A stretch of DNA of 64,000 nt from positions 2,540,501-2,604,500 of the forward strand of contig NZ_AP023262.1 of NCBI RefSeq assembly GCF_016756615.1. Reading direction: 5' to 3'. The stretch is from Mesorhizobium sp. L-8-3. Its GTDB lineage: Bacteria; Pseudomonadota; Alphaproteobacteria; Rhizobiales; Rhizobiaceae. The position numbers and the translations under genes were made by a program. Below the pieces are notes generated by a model that searched no databases, was not told the origin of the DNA, and saw only the letters and a program-made list of their open reading frames with translations. Shown here one piece after another: positions 46,335 through 56,089 of the stretch (positions are counted from its first letter, which is position 1; every line of letters starts with the position of its first letter).

Positions 46335-46910
46335 TTATGGTCTCATCGCGCCGATCGCTCCGCGGTTGCCCGCCGCGATGTTGCTGGCCTGATCGTAGAT
46401 TCCGATCATCACATGCAGCATGGTGGTCGCTTCGTCGATCGCCTCGGTCATGCCCGCGATACGATCCGTCAGGCGCATCAGCGTATCCCGACGCAATTTG
46501 AGGTAGGCCTCGACCAGTTCCTCGCCGCGCTTGGATGTCGTGTAGGTCACCGTCTTCTTGGCGGCCTTGGGGTCGCTTTTGACCAGGTATCCCTGCGACA
46601 GCAGCTTTTTCACGCCGTATTGAAGGTTCGCGATGTCGTCGCGATGCAGCAGCCGGCTGATCTCGGCCAGCCCCTTGGGCGTGCCGTTCAGATGGACGAT
46701 GTGCAGTATCGATGCCTCGGCGCCGCTCAGCGATGCATCCGGCAGGCAGGCGAGGCAGTCCCTGCGCCAGCGCGCGAAGGCCGAGCCGAGATGCCAGACC
46801 GCATATTCGAAGGCGTTGATCGCCTGTTCGTGGCGCAGCGCCGCGTCGTCGCCCTGCGCGATGGCCGGGGTGGTGGCGTTCATGCCGTTTCCAGATTCTT
46901 TTTCCATCAT
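46335..46910 (-). CDS. MarR-like winged-helix regulator
   Basis: A 191-aa winged-helix DNA-binding protein of the MarR/HTH_27 type. The helix-turn-helix lies around LSGAEASILHIVHLNGTPKGLAEISRLLHRDDIANLQYGVKKLLSQGYLVK, followed by the wing KAAKKTVTYTTSKRGEEL. It is divergent from livH, with only 63 bp between the starts, and upstream of the substrate-binding gene. Both positions suit local control of the transporter. The ligand is likely the substrate or its CoA ester. Confidence 0.88.
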   Translation of the reverse strand: MMEKESGNGMNATTPAIAQGDDAALRHEQAINAFEYAVWHLGSAFARWRRDCLACLPDASLSGAEASILHIVHLNGTPKGLAEISRLLHRDDIANLQYGVKKLLSQGYLVKSDPKAAKKTVTYTTSKRGEELVEAYLKLRRDTLMRLTDRIAGMTEAIDEATTMLHVMIGIYDQASNIAAGNRGAIGAMRP

Positions 46911-46973
46911 TTTGCCCTTGAAAGGTGGCGTTTTATATGTGAATTTTGCTTAAAAATGGGGAGCGAAATTCGC

Positions 46974-48020
46974 ATGTCCATAGAGACTATGCTGATTCTT
47001 GCGGTGGACGGTATTGCCAACGGTGCAATTTACGTTCTCGTCGCCCTCGGCATCGTGCTGATTTTTTCGGTAACGCGCGTCATTTTCGTTCCCTTCGGCG
47101 ACATCGCGGCCTTTACGGCCCTGTCCCTGGCGGCGATCCAGGCGCATCAGGTGCCCGGCACGGTGTGGCTGGTCGCCGTCCTGGCGGCGGCGGCCGTGCT
47201 GATCGAGGCGGTCCGGCTCGTCCGGGCAGGGCAGCCCGGCAAGATCCTGCCTTTCGCCGCGGTCTATTTCGTCCTGCCCGTCCTGCCTGCCGCCTTCGTC
47301 TTTTTCTTCGCCGGCGTCGACTGGCCGCCGGTCATCGAGATCGCCCTGGCGTTTTTCCTGGTCTTGCCGCTCGGGCCGCTGCTTTACCGCCTGGCGTTCC
47401 GGCCGATCGCGAACGCGCCGGTGCTGGTGCTGCTGATCGTGGCGGTGGCGCTGCATTTCGCGCTGGCCGGCCTGGGATTGCTGTTCTTCGGGCCGGAAGG
47501 ATTTCGCACGGAGCCCTTCACGAGGGAGTTCCTCAATCTCGGCGGCGTCATCGTTTCGGTGCAGGCGATCCTCGTCGTCCTGGCGTCCGTTCTCTTCAGC
47601 ATCCTGCTCTTCGTCTTCTTCGACCGGACACTGACGGGCAAGGCGCTGCGGGCGACGGCTGTCAACCAGATCGGCGCCAGGATCGTCGGCATCCGGCCCT
47701 CCAGAACAAGCGGTATCGCCTTCCTGCTGGCGTCCGGCCTCGGCGCGGTCGCCGGCATACTGATCGGCCCGATCACCTCGATCTACTACGATTCCGGCTT
47801 CCTGTTCGGCCTCAAGGCCTTCGTCGGCGCCATTGTCGGCGGCCTGGTCAGCTATCCGCTCACGGCCGCGGGCGCCATCCTGGTAGGGCTCCTCGAGAGT
47901 TACGCGTCGTTCTGGAACAGCGCCTTCAAGGAAGTGGTGATCTTCGGCGTGCTCATTCCCGTCCTTGTCTGGCGCTCGCTGGGCAGTCCCGACGAGGATG
48001 ATCTCGAAGAGGACGAGTAG
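46974..48020 (+). CDS. livH: Branched-chain-type ABC permease, LivH family
   Basis: A 348-aa integral membrane protein with eight to ten hydrophobic helices. It starts MSIETMLILAVDGIANGAIYVLVALGIVLIF, the usual LivH start, and contains GKALRATAVNQIGARIVGI, the EAA-type loop contacting the ATPase. The C-terminus is very acidic (SPDEDDLEEDE). ATG 46974 is chosen because GGGGAG lies 11 bp upstream; ATG 46956 is in frame but has no such site. It is the first gene of a long operon. Confidence 0.93.
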   Translation: MSIETMLILAVDGIANGAIYVLVALGIVLIFSVTRVIFVPFGDIAAFTALSLAAIQAHQVPGTVWLVAVLAAAAVLIEAVRLVRAGQPGKILPFAAVYFVLPVLPAAFVFFFAGVDWPPVIEIALAFFLVLPLGPLLYRLAFRPIANAPVLVLLIVAVALHFALAGLGLLFFGPEGFRTEPFTREFLNLGGVIVSVQAILVVLASVLFSILLFVFFDRTLTGKALRATAVNQIGARIVGIRPSRTSGIAFLLASGLGAVAGILIGPITSIYYDSGFLFGLKAFVGAIVGGLVSYPLTAAGAILVGLLESYASFWNSAFKEVVIFGVLIPVLVWRSLGSPDEDDLEEDE

Positions 48021-48025
48021 GAGCC

Positions 48026-49789
48026 ATGGTCAACATCCGTCTTGTCGCCAGCCTGGCTGCTGCTCTCGCGCTGATCCTCATGCCGTTCTTCGCGGGGACG
48101 TTCACCGTCACGCTGATGAACTATATCGGCGTCTATGCCGTGGCCGTGCTCGGCCTGGTGATCCTGACGGGCATCGGCGGCGTGACGTCCTTCGGCCAGG
48201 CGTCCTTCGTGGGCATCAGCGCCTATGCCAGCGCCTGGCTGACCGCCACGCAGGGTTTTTCGCCGTGGCTGGGGCTGCTGGTCGCCTGCGTGATCACGGG
48301 CGGCTCCGCCTTCGTCATCGGCGGCGTGACCCTGCGGCTCAAGGGCCATTTCCTGCCGCTGAGCACGATCGCCTGGGGCATCGCCATCTTCTATCTCTTC
48401 GGCAACCTGGAGGCGCTCGGTCGCTTCGGCGGGCTTTCGGGCGTGCCGCCGATAGCCCTCGGCCCTGTTTCCTTCGCTTCCAACGGCGCGATGTACTACC
48501 TCATCTGGATCACGCTGGGGCTTTGCATGCTCCTGTGCTCCAATCTTCTGCGGGCGCGCGAGGGCCGGGCCATCCGCAGCCTGCGCGGCGGCAAGCAGAT
48601 GAGCGAAAGCCTCGGGATCAACACGTTCCGCATCCGCCTGGTCACCTTCGTGGTCGCGGCGCTGCTGGCGGCGATCTCGGGCTGGCTATATGCGCATATG
48701 AGCCGCTTCGTCAGCCCCGCGCCATTCGACGTGCGCGCCAGCATCGAATATCTGTTCATGGCGATCGCCGGCGGCCAGGGCTACATCGTCGGCGCGGTCG
48801 TCGGCGCCGCTGCGATCACGCTCGCCAAGAACTATCTGCAGGACATCCTGCCCGCCTTCACCCAGCATTCCGAGCAGATGGAGGTCGTGGTCTTCAGCGT
48901 GCTCTTCATCGTGCTGCTGCACCATGCGCGCGGCGGCATCGTCTCGCTGGTGCGGCGGTGGCTCCCCCGCCGCAAGCCGGCGCCGCCGGCCGCCGCCTCC
49001 GATATGGAGCGGCGCGAGATGCCGAAGGCGGGCACGCCGCTGCTCGAGGTCGAGGGGCTCACCAAGCGCTTCGGCGGCCTGGTCGCGGTCAACAACATGG
49101 GCTTCTCGATCCGTGCGGGCGAAATCCTCGCGCTGATCGGTCCGAACGGTGCCGGCAAGAGCACGATGTTCAACCTTATCGCCGGGGCCCTGCACGCCGA
49201 CGAGGGAAAGATCACGCTTTTCGGCGAGGACATCAGCAAGGCGCCGTCGCGCAGGATCGCCGCCCTCGGACTCGCCCGCACGTTCCAGCACGTCAAGCTG
49301 CGGCCCAACATGTCATTGATCGACAATGTCGTCCTGGGCACCTATCAGCGCACCAAGGCAGGGTTCGTCTCAGGCGCCCTTGCGCTCGACAGGAACGAGG
49401 AGCGCATCGCCTATCACGAAGCCTATCGGCAGTTGAAGCGCGTCGGCCTGGGCGACAATCCGCATGAACTGGCGGGGAACCTCTCGCTCGGCGCGCAACG
49501 CATCCTCGAGGTGGCGCGCGCGCTCGCCGCCGACCCGGCGCTGCTGATCCTCGATGAGCCGGCCGCCGGCCTGCGCCGCATGGAGAAGCAGGCGCTGGCC
49601 GAACTCCTGCGCGCCCTGCGGGCGGAAGGCGTGACCATACTTTTGGTCGAACACGATATGGAATTCGTCATGAACCTCGTCGACCGGATCGTCGTCATGG
49701 TGTTCGGCTCGAAGCTGACGGAGGGAGCACCGGCCGCAGTGCGCGCCGACAGCCAGGTTCAGGAAGCGTATCTGGGTGGCGTCGCATGA
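48026..49789 (+). CDS. LivM permease fused to LivG ATPase
   Basis: A 587-aa fusion. Residues 1-305 are a LivM-type permease ([25 protein letters not shown]-type loop near [11 protein letters not shown]). A Pro/Ala linker (about 312-335) leads to a LivG-type ATPase with Walker A GPNGAGKS (372-379), signature LSLGAQ, Walker [12 protein letters not shown] and the H-loop LVEHD. The usual LSGGQ-type signature has Leu in place of the second position. Fusions of this kind are known in rhizobia. It overlaps livF by 4 bp (ATGA). Confidence 0.93.
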   Translation: MVNIRLVASLAAALALILMPFFAGTFTVTLMNYIGVYAVAVLGLVILTGIGGVTSFGQASFVGISAYASAWLTATQGFSPWLGLLVACVITGGSAFVIGGVTLRLKGHFLPLSTIAWGIAIFYLFGNLEALGRFGGLSGVPPIALGPVSFASNGAMYYLIWITLGLCMLLCSNLLRAREGRAIRSLRGGKQMSESLGINTFRIRLVTFVVAALLAAISGWLYAHMSRFVSPAPFDVRASIEYLFMAIAGGQGYIVGAVVGAAAITLAKNYLQDILPAFTQHSEQMEVVVFSVLFIVLLHHARGGIVSLVRRWLPRRKPAPPAAASDMERREMPKAGTPLLEVEGLTKRFGGLVAVNNMGFSIRAGEILALIGPNGAGKSTMFNLIAGALHADEGKITLFGEDISKAPSRRIAALGLARTFQHVKLRPNMSLIDNVVLGTYQRTKAGFVSGALALDRNEERIAYHEAYRQLKRVGLGDNPHELAGNLSLGAQRILEVARALAADPALLILDEPAAGLRRMEKQALAELLRALRAEGVTILLVEHDMEFVMNLVDRIVVMVFGSKLTEGAPAAVRADSQVQEAYLGGVA

Positions 49790-50505
49790 CAATCCTGCTC
49801 GACATCAACGACCTGCATATTTCCTACGGGCGCGTCGAAGCCGTGCGCGGCGTTTCCCTGGCCATGCAGCAGGGGCAGACCGTGACGGTCATCGGGCCCA
49901 ACGGCGCGGGCAAGACCACACTGCTTGCCGCCATCGCCGGCCTGCTGCCCTCGCGCGGTGCAATGACCTATCGCGGCCGCGACCTGCAACGGCTCGAGGT
50001 CGAGGCGAGGCTCGAACAGGGCCTCTGCCTGGTGCCCGAAAAGCGTGAACTGTTCGGCGACATGACGGTGGCGGACAATCTCGTGCTCGGCGGCTACTGG
50101 CGCCGGAACGAGAAGGAGGCGATCAAGCGGGATCTCGATGCCGTCTATGCACGCTTCCCGCGGCTGGCGGAGCGCCGCGCCCAGCAGGCCAACACGCTGT
50201 CGGGCGGCGAGCGGCAGATGCTGGCGCTCGGTCGCGCTTTGATGGCCAAGCCCAGACTGCTCCTGCTCGACGAGCCGAGCCTCGGTCTCGCGCCGCTGAT
50301 CGTGCGCGAGATCTTCGAGATCATCGCCTCGCTGCGCTCGACCGGCGTCTCGGTGCTGCTGGTCGAGCAGAATGCTCGCGCCGCGCTCGAAACGGCGGAC
50401 TACGGCTATGTGCTGGAGACCGGCTCCATCGTCCATTCCGGCCCCGCGTCGGAACTCCTGCACGACCCGCGCGTTGCCGCGACCTATCTGGGTGGGCACT
50501 CGTGA
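49786..50505 (+). CDS. livF: ABC transporter ATPase, LivF family
   Basis: A 239-aa ATPase with Walker A GPNGAGKT (37-44), signature LSGGERQML, Walker [14 protein letters not shown] and switch histidine replaced by Gln in LLVEQN, as is normal for LivF. Its start overlaps the stop of the fusion gene and its own stop overlaps the GTG start of the next gene, indicating translational coupling of the transporter to the catabolic enzymes. Confidence 0.95.
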   Translation: MTILLDINDLHISYGRVEAVRGVSLAMQQGQTVTVIGPNGAGKTTLLAAIAGLLPSRGAMTYRGRDLQRLEVEARLEQGLCLVPEKRELFGDMTVADNLVLGGYWRRNEKEAIKRDLDAVYARFPRLAERRAQQANTLSGGERQMLALGRALMAKPRLLLLDEPSLGLAPLIVREIFEIIASLRSTGVSVLLVEQNARAALETADYGYVLETGSIVHSGPASELLHDPRVAATYLGGHS

Positions 50506-51689
50506 CCGACGATTTGACGACAACCTCTCCCGCCGCGGGCTATGACGACGTCGTTCTGGCGGCGCCCGTCAGCATTCCCTATCAACGCTATTCGATCAAA
50601 AGCGCGCATTGGTTTCTCGGGAAGGTGATGGCCGAGCTGCTTCGGCAGAGCGGCCTGCCGAAGTCGCGCCTCGACGGTCTGTGCGTGGCGAGCTTCACCA
50701 TGGCGCCGGACACGGCCGTCGGCCTGACGCAGCAACTCGGCGTCACGCTGCGCTGGCTGGACCATATTCCGATGGGCGGCGCCAGTGCCCTCGTCTCCTT
50801 GCGCCGGGCGGCGCGCGCCGTCCAGTGCGGCGATGCCCGCATCGTGGCGTGCATCGCGGGCGACACCAATCAGGTCGATACGTTCCGCCAGAGCACGGCC
50901 AGCTTCAGCCGGGCCGCGCAGGATGCCGTCTATCCCTATGGCGGCGGCGGTCCGAATGTCAGCTTTGCTTTCCTGACCGCCTATTACATGCGCATGTTCG
51001 GCGCCAGGCCGGAAGACTTCGGCAAGCTGTGCGTGGCGCAGCGCGACAATGCGCTGCGGTTCCCATATGCGCTGTTCAGGAAACCGCTGACGCTCGACGA
51101 ATATCTCTCCTCGCGCATCATCGCCGACCCCATCCGTCTCTTCGATTGCGTGATGCCATGCGCCGGCGCCGAGGGATTTCTCGTCATGCGGCGCGCCGAG
51201 GCCGAACGCGCGGGCCTGCCCTATGCCCGCCTGCTCGGCGCCGTGGAACGGCACAATCCCTTCCCCGACGATCCCATCCAGTATCGCGGCGGCTGGGCGC
51301 TCGATCGGGACGCGCTTTACCGGCAGGCTTCCATCGGCCCCGAGGACGTGGATGTCGTGGAGACCTATGACGACTACCCCGTGATCAACATGATCCAGTT
51401 CGAGGATCTCGGCTTCTGCAAGAAGGGAGAAGCTCCGGAATTCGTCCGGCGAAACACGTTCCATGGCGGCGGCTCGTTCCCGTTCAACACGTCGGGGGGC
51501 CAATTGTCGGTCGGGCAGGCCGGCGCGGCGGGCGGCTTCCTCGGCCTGGTCGAGGGGATTCGCCAGGTGACCGGCGCCCGGCTGGGCGCCCTGGTGGACG
51601 ACGTCCAGCATGCTCTGATCAGCGGCTTCGGCATGATGAATTATGACAGAGGCCTGTGCAGCGGCGCGGCCATCCTGGGTGCGAAATGA
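50502..51689 (+). CDS. Thiolase-fold protein without catalytic Cys (Ltp2-like aldolase candidate)
   Basis: A 395-aa thiolase-superfamily protein of the lipid-transfer (SCP-x thiolase) branch. Where thiolases have the acyl-accepting cysteine, the sequence reads [12 protein letters not shown] (Gly92-Gly93-Ala94-Ser95), so ordinary thiolysis is not expected. The C-terminal blocks [18 protein letters not shown] and [10 protein letters not shown] are intact. Non-thiolase members such as steroid Ltp2 work with a DUF35 protein to cleave tertiary beta-hydroxyacyl-CoA by retro-aldol chemistry. The next gene, overlapping by ATGA, begins with DUF35, so the same partnership is likely. It starts with GTG 50502. 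Confidence 0.85.
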   Translation: MTDDLTTTSPAAGYDDVVLAAPVSIPYQRYSIKSAHWFLGKVMAELLRQSGLPKSRLDGLCVASFTMAPDTAVGLTQQLGVTLRWLDHIPMGGASALVSLRRAARAVQCGDARIVACIAGDTNQVDTFRQSTASFSRAAQDAVYPYGGGGPNVSFAFLTAYYMRMFGARPEDFGKLCVAQRDNALRFPYALFRKPLTLDEYLSSRIIADPIRLFDCVMPCAGAEGFLVMRRAEAERAGLPYARLLGAVERHNPFPDDPIQYRGGWALDRDALYRQASIGPEDVDVVETYDDYPVINMIQFEDLGFCKKGEAPEFVRRNTFHGGGSFPFNTSGGQLSVGQAGAAGGFLGLVEGIRQVTGARLGALVDDVQHALISGFGMMNYDRGLCSGAAILGAK

Positions 51690-52942
51690 CCGTCAAAGCC
51701 AAGCGAAAGAATCCGATCCTGCGCACCCGCCAGGCGACGTTGCCGCCCATCGCGCGCAGCCGCGTCGCGCTCGGCATGACGGCGGGAGCGGCTGTCGGCA
51801 CGCTCGAGCTGCAGGTGTGCGACGCATGCGGCGCCGTGCAATATCCCGCCACCGAGATCTGTCGCCAGTGCCTCGGCGACCAACTCACATGGCGCCGCCA
51901 GAACGGCGCGGGAGAGCTGATCAGCGAGACGCTGTCGCATGCCTCGCAGGAACTCTATTACCGCGAGCGCTCGCCCTGGCGGCTGGGGATGGTGAAGCTC
52001 GAAGCCGGCCCGACCGTCATGACGCATGTCGAGGCGAGCTGCCCTGCGGCGCCGACCCTCGTCCGCGTATCCGCCGCGCTCGATCGTGCCGGTCAGGCCA
52101 CCCTGATCGCCAGCCCTCGCGAGGTCGCGCCCGACCTCGGCAGCGATCCGCGCCTGCGCGAGATGACCTGCGATCCCAAGGGCCGCAAGATCCTGGTGAC
52201 CGACGGCAAGAGCCAGACGGGCCAGGCCGTGGTCCGCGCCTTGTCGGTCGCCGGGGCGGAACTGATCTGGGTCGGCAATGCCGAGCCCTGGAAGAACCCG
52301 CCGGGCTTTGCCGGCCTGAAGGATCTGCCGCAGGTCACGTTTGTGCCGCTCGACGTCACGGACAGCAGATCCGTGATGGAGCTTGCCGGCAAGATCGGCG
52401 GCAAGGTCGATATCGTCATCAACACGGCGGACCATCACCGGACCTTCGGCATTGCCGGGCGCGCCGGCGTGGAGAACGCGCAGTCCGAGATGGATGTCAA
52501 TTATCTCGGCCTGTTGCGGCTCGCCCAGGCATTCGGGCCGGCCTTGCGCGGGCGCGCCGCCGACGGACGCGACAATGCCGTGGCATGGGTCAACCTTCTG
52601 TCGATCTTCGCGCTCTCCAGCTTCCCGCCGCAGGGCACCTATTCGGCGTCGCATGCGGCAGCGCTTTCACTGGCGCAGTGCCTGCGCGCCGATATGCGGC
52701 CGGCGGGCATCCGGGTGATCAACGTATTTTCCGGCCCCGTCGACGACGAATGGGCGCAGTTGATGCTGCCGCCGAAGGTCGCGCCGTCGGCGCTTGCCAA
52801 TGCGGTGGTCGGCGCGTTGAAAGGCGCGGTCGAAGACGTCTATGCGGACCCGATCGCCAGGGATTGGCATGCGCGCTGGCGCGACGATCCGAAAACCCTC
52901 GAACGAGAACTGATGGTTGCGACGCCATCGAGCGCGGGCTGA
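51686..52942 (+). CDS. DUF35 (Zn-ribbon/OB-fold) fused to SDR-like domain
   Basis: A 418-aa fusion. Residues 40-150 are DUF35: a zinc ribbon with Cys45, Cys48, Cys59 and Cys62 (VCDACGA ... CRQCLG) followed by an OB-fold acyl-CoA-binding region. Residues 165-418 resemble a short-chain dehydrogenase (VTDGKSQTGQ as degenerate nucleotide loop, Ser306, Tyr319). The catalytic Lys of YxxxK is His323 and the TGxxxGxG motif is broken, so oxidoreductase activity is doubtful. DUF35 proteins partner thiolase-fold aldolases; the preceding gene encodes one. ATG 51686 overlaps its stop. Confidence 0.85.
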   Translation: MTVKAKRKNPILRTRQATLPPIARSRVALGMTAGAAVGTLELQVCDACGAVQYPATEICRQCLGDQLTWRRQNGAGELISETLSHASQELYYRERSPWRLGMVKLEAGPTVMTHVEASCPAAPTLVRVSAALDRAGQATLIASPREVAPDLGSDPRLREMTCDPKGRKILVTDGKSQTGQAVVRALSVAGAELIWVGNAEPWKNPPGFAGLKDLPQVTFVPLDVTDSRSVMELAGKIGGKVDIVINTADHHRTFGIAGRAGVENAQSEMDVNYLGLLRLAQAFGPALRGRAADGRDNAVAWVNLLSIFALSSFPPQGTYSASHAAALSLAQCLRADMRPAGIRVINVFSGPVDDEWAQLMLPPKVAPSALANAVVGALKGAVEDVYADPIARDWHARWRDDPKTLERELMVATPSSAG

Positions 52943-52947
52943 CACCG

Positions 52948-53727
52948 ATGTTGCTTTCAGATCTTGCAGCGGCGATCGCACGGCGACAGATTCAGGTCGT
53001 CGACCTGACGCTGACGCTGACGCCGGATTTTCCAAGCATTTCGCTGCCCCCGGAAATGGGGATGAGCCGGCCGTTCCGGATCGAAGAGATTTCGCACTAC
53101 GACGAACGCGGGCCGAGCTGGTACTGGAACAACATCTCCTTCGGCGAACATACGGGCACGCATTTCGACGCGCCGATCCATTGGATCACGGGGCGATATG
53201 TGCCCGATGGCGCGACGGACACGATTCCGCCCGAGAATTTCATCGCGCCGGCCTGCGTCATCGATTGCTCCGGACAGGCCGCGGCGGATCCTGACTATCT
53301 GCTGACCGTCGAGGCGATCACCGAATGGGAGCAGCGGCATGGCCGCATCCCTGCCGGCAGCTGGGTGCTGATGCGGACGGACTGGTCGAAGCGCACCGAT
53401 CCCGTGGCTTACCAGAACTACGACGAGGAAGGGCAGCACACGCCCGGGCCCGACGTGGCCGCGGTCAGGTTCCTCGTGGACGAACGCGACGTGATCGGCT
53501 TCGGCACCGAAACCATCGGCACGGACGCCGGCCAGGCTGCGCATCTGACCCCGCCCTACCCATGCCACAGCTATATGCACGGCGCCGGCAAATACGGTCT
53601 GCAATGCCTCGCAAATCTCGACCTGCTGCCGCCGACGGGCGCCCTGATCGTGGCTGCTCCGCTCAAGATCGAACGGGGCAGCGGCAGCCCGCTGCGCGTC
53701 CTCGCCCTGGTCGAAAGGGAGGTTTGA
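52948..53727 (+). CDS. Cyclase-family metal hydrolase, isatin-hydrolase-like
   Basis: A 259-aa metal-dependent hydrolase of the cyclase family (kynurenine formamidase, isatin hydrolase). The metal motif is HTGTHFDAPIH (His68, His72, Asp74, His78). Later conserved positions are GFGTETIGTDAG and PCHSYMHGAGKYGLQCLANLDLLPPTG. Isatin hydrolase opens the lactam ring of isatin to isatinate. Choosing that substrate here rests on the IAA-type enzymes around it; a formamidase is the main alternative. It starts 5 bp after the DUF35-SDR gene and ends 1 bp before the CoA ligase. Confidence 0.85.
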   Translation: MLLSDLAAAIARRQIQVVDLTLTLTPDFPSISLPPEMGMSRPFRIEEISHYDERGPSWYWNNISFGEHTGTHFDAPIHWITGRYVPDGATDTIPPENFIAPACVIDCSGQAAADPDYLLTVEAITEWEQRHGRIPAGSWVLMRTDWSKRTDPVAYQNYDEEGQHTPGPDVAAVRFLVDERDVIGFGTETIGTDAGQAAHLTPPYPCHSYMHGAGKYGLQCLANLDLLPPTGALIVAAPLKIERGSGSPLRVLALVEREV

Positions 53728-53728
53728 G

Positions 53729-55330
53729 ATGAGCCGCGCATCCCAGGCCTTCATGCCCAGCGAGCGAACGCTTCAGACGATGCTGGACCGGCAGGCGGCG
53801 CGGTACGGTAGCCGGCCCCTGGTCGTCACCGATGAAGGAAGCTGGACCTTTTCGCAGACACTGGAGGCGGCCGCCAGGGCCGGCGCGGCACTGGCCGCGG
53901 CCGGCGTTACCCGGGGCGATCGCGTCGCGATCCTGAGCGGCAACCGGCTAGGCTTCCTCGAGCTCGTCCTGGGCTGCGCCTGGCTCGGCGCCGTCTACGT
54001 GCCGATCAATACCGCGTCCAAGGGCCCTCAGATCCAGTACATCCTCGGCAATTGCGGCGCGAAGCTTCTGGTCATCGAGCCCGACCTTCTGCCGGCCCTC
54101 AATGCCGCGGATCTCTCGGCCCTGCCCCTCGAGACGGTCCTGCTCATCGGCGAGGGCACGGGCGATGCCGCAATACAGGGACGGCCATGCCGCGCCTACA
54201 TCAGCGGCGACCAGGCGATCGATGCCATGCCGGTACGGCCCGGCGACACGATGGCGATCCTCTATACGTCGGGAACGACCGGCCCCTCCAAGGGTGTCTG
54301 CTGCCCCCATGCGCAATATTTCTGGTGGAGCGCGCATTCGGCCGAGGCGCTCGGCGTCACGGAAGCCGACGTGCTGTTCACGACGCTTCCGCTGTTTCAC
54401 ATCAATGCGCTGAACACGTTCGGCCAGGCGCTGCTCACCGGCGCGACCTATGTCCTTGAGACCCGGTTTTCGGCGTCCGCCTTCTGGGCCACGGCAATCA
54501 GGCACAAGGCGACCGTGGCATATCTGCTTGGCGCAATGGTGCCGATCCTGATGGCACGGGACCCCAGCCCCGCGGAGCGCGAACACGCGATCCGCATCGC
54601 GCTCGGGCCGGGCGTGCCGGCGACCATGCAGGAGCCGTTCAGGGACCGCACCGGCATCTCCCTGCTCGAAGCCTACGGCTCGACCGAAACCAATTTCGTC
54701 CTCGGCCGAGGCCTGGACGACCAGAAGCCGGGAACCATGGGCCGGCTGCGCGACGGCTTTTCGGCGCGCGTCGTCGACGAGGACGACAATGAGGTCGAAG
54801 ACGGCAAGGTCGGCGAGCTCGTCCTCAGGGCCGACGAGCCGTTTGCTTTCGCAACCGGCTATTTCGGCATGGACGACAAGACCGTCGAGGCCTGGCGCAA
54901 TCTCTGGTTCCACACGGGCGACCGCGTGGTGCGGGACGCCGAAGGCTATTTCAAGTTCGTCGACCGCCTGAAGGAAGCCATCCGGAGGCGCGGCGAGAAC
55001 ATCTCTTCCTACGAGGTCGAGCAGGTGCTGCTCAGCCATCCGCAGGTCGAGGCGGCGGCGGTCTATCCCGTTCAATCCGAGCTGGCCGAAGACGAGGTCA
55101 TGACCGCGATCGTCCGCCGGCCCGGCGCGACGTTCGACACGATCGACCTGATGAAGTTCTGCGAGACGCGCCTCCCTTACTTCGCCGTACCCCGCTACGT
55201 GACTTTCCTGCCGGACCTGCCGCGCACCGAAAACGGCAAGGTCCAGAAGTTCAAGCTTCGCGAAGACGGCGTCACCGCGCTGACCTGGGATCGCGAGGCG
55301 CACGGTTACCGCATCGAACGGCGCAGATGA
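53729..55330 (+). CDS. AMP-dependent acyl-CoA ligase
   Basis: A 533-aa member of the ANL superfamily that activates a carboxylic acid as acyl-AMP and then acyl-CoA. Motifs are YTSGTTGPSKG (179-189), YGSTETN, the TGD hinge region (WFHTGDRVV, YFKFVDRLKEAIRRRGENIS) and the C-terminal catalytic Lys in RTENGKVQKF. The acid cannot be read from sequence. In context it would be an oxidised indole-acetate. It is coupled to the following SDR gene by an ATGA overlap. Confidence 0.93.
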   Translation: MSRASQAFMPSERTLQTMLDRQAARYGSRPLVVTDEGSWTFSQTLEAAARAGAALAAAGVTRGDRVAILSGNRLGFLELVLGCAWLGAVYVPINTASKGPQIQYILGNCGAKLLVIEPDLLPALNAADLSALPLETVLLIGEGTGDAAIQGRPCRAYISGDQAIDAMPVRPGDTMAILYTSGTTGPSKGVCCPHAQYFWWSAHSAEALGVTEADVLFTTLPLFHINALNTFGQALLTGATYVLETRFSASAFWATAIRHKATVAYLLGAMVPILMARDPSPAEREHAIRIALGPGVPATMQEPFRDRTGISLLEAYGSTETNFVLGRGLDDQKPGTMGRLRDGFSARVVDEDDNEVEDGKVGELVLRADEPFAFATGYFGMDDKTVEAWRNLWFHTGDRVVRDAEGYFKFVDRLKEAIRRRGENISSYEVEQVLLSHPQVEAAAVYPVQSELAEDEVMTAIVRRPGATFDTIDLMKFCETRLPYFAVPRYVTFLPDLPRTENGKVQKFKLREDGVTALTWDREAHGYRIERRR

Positions 55331-56076
55331 GGTCAGTCATGGATCGGCAAACGGCATTCATTACCGGCGCGGCGCAGGGCCTGGGCGCCGATATCGCAAG
55401 GGCGCTCGTCGCATCCGGCCGCAACGTCGTCCTTTGCGACGTCAGCCCCTCGGTCACCGAGACGGCGCAGCAGATCGACCCAAGCGGCGCCCGTGCGGCG
55501 GCCATCCAGTTCGACGTTCAGGACGAGCAGGCGTTCCAGCAGGCATTCGATTCAGCGGTCGCGAAATTCGGCTCCGTCGAAGTGATGGTCAACAACGCCG
55601 CGCGAACCGCCATGCGCTCCATCTGGGATATTTCCGCGGAGGAATGGGACAGCGTGCTGGCCGTCAATCTGCGGGGGACCTTTTTCGGCTGCCGGATCGC
55701 CGGCCGGCATATGCGCCAACGCGGCTATGGCCGCATCATCAACATGTCGTCGATCGCCGGCCAGCAGGCCAGCCCCGCGACCGGCGCGCACTACGCGGCT
55801 TCCAAGGCCGGCATTCTCATCCTGACCAAGGCCTTTGCGACGGAATTGGCGCCGCATGCCATCACCGTCAACGCGATCACGCCTTCCGCCATCTCCAGCC
55901 CGGCGGTCGCCAGCGCTCCGCCGGAAAAGATCGCCGCCGTCGTCAAGACGATCCCGGCCGGGCGATTGGGGCAGCCCGGGGAAGTCAGCTCCGCGGTCGT
56001 CTATCTGGCGTCGGAGGCGGCCGGCTACATCACCGGCGCCACGCTCGACGTCAATGGCGGCCGGCTGATGCGGTGA
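55327..56076 (+). CDS. SDR family oxidoreductase, IacE-like
   Basis: A 249-aa classical SDR with TGAAQGLG (13-20), NNAA (89-92), catalytic Ser141, Tyr156 and Lys160 (YAASK) and a C-terminal LDVNGGRLMR. Catalytic residues are intact, unlike the SDR domain fused to DUF35. The auxin catabolic iac pathway uses an SDR (IacE) after the flavin monooxygenase; placing this gene there is inference from neighbours. An in-frame ATG at 55339 is an alternative start. A repeat element begins within 14 bp of the stop. Confidence 0.9.
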   Translation: MRSVMDRQTAFITGAAQGLGADIARALVASGRNVVLCDVSPSVTETAQQIDPSGARAAAIQFDVQDEQAFQQAFDSAVAKFGSVEVMVNNAARTAMRSIWDISAEEWDSVLAVNLRGTFFGCRIAGRHMRQRGYGRIINMSSIAGQQASPATGAHYAASKAGILILTKAFATELAPHAITVNAITPSAISSPAVASAPPEKIAAVVKTIPAGRLGQPGEVSSAVVYLASEAAGYITGATLDVNGGRLMR

Positions 56077-56089
56077 CACGCAGCAGGTT

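Noticed and set aside
51643..52947. N-terminal extension of the cyclase-family protein to 694 aa
   Set aside because: The extension overlaps the DUF35-SDR gene in another frame and has no recognisable sequence; ATG 52948 gives the normal length.
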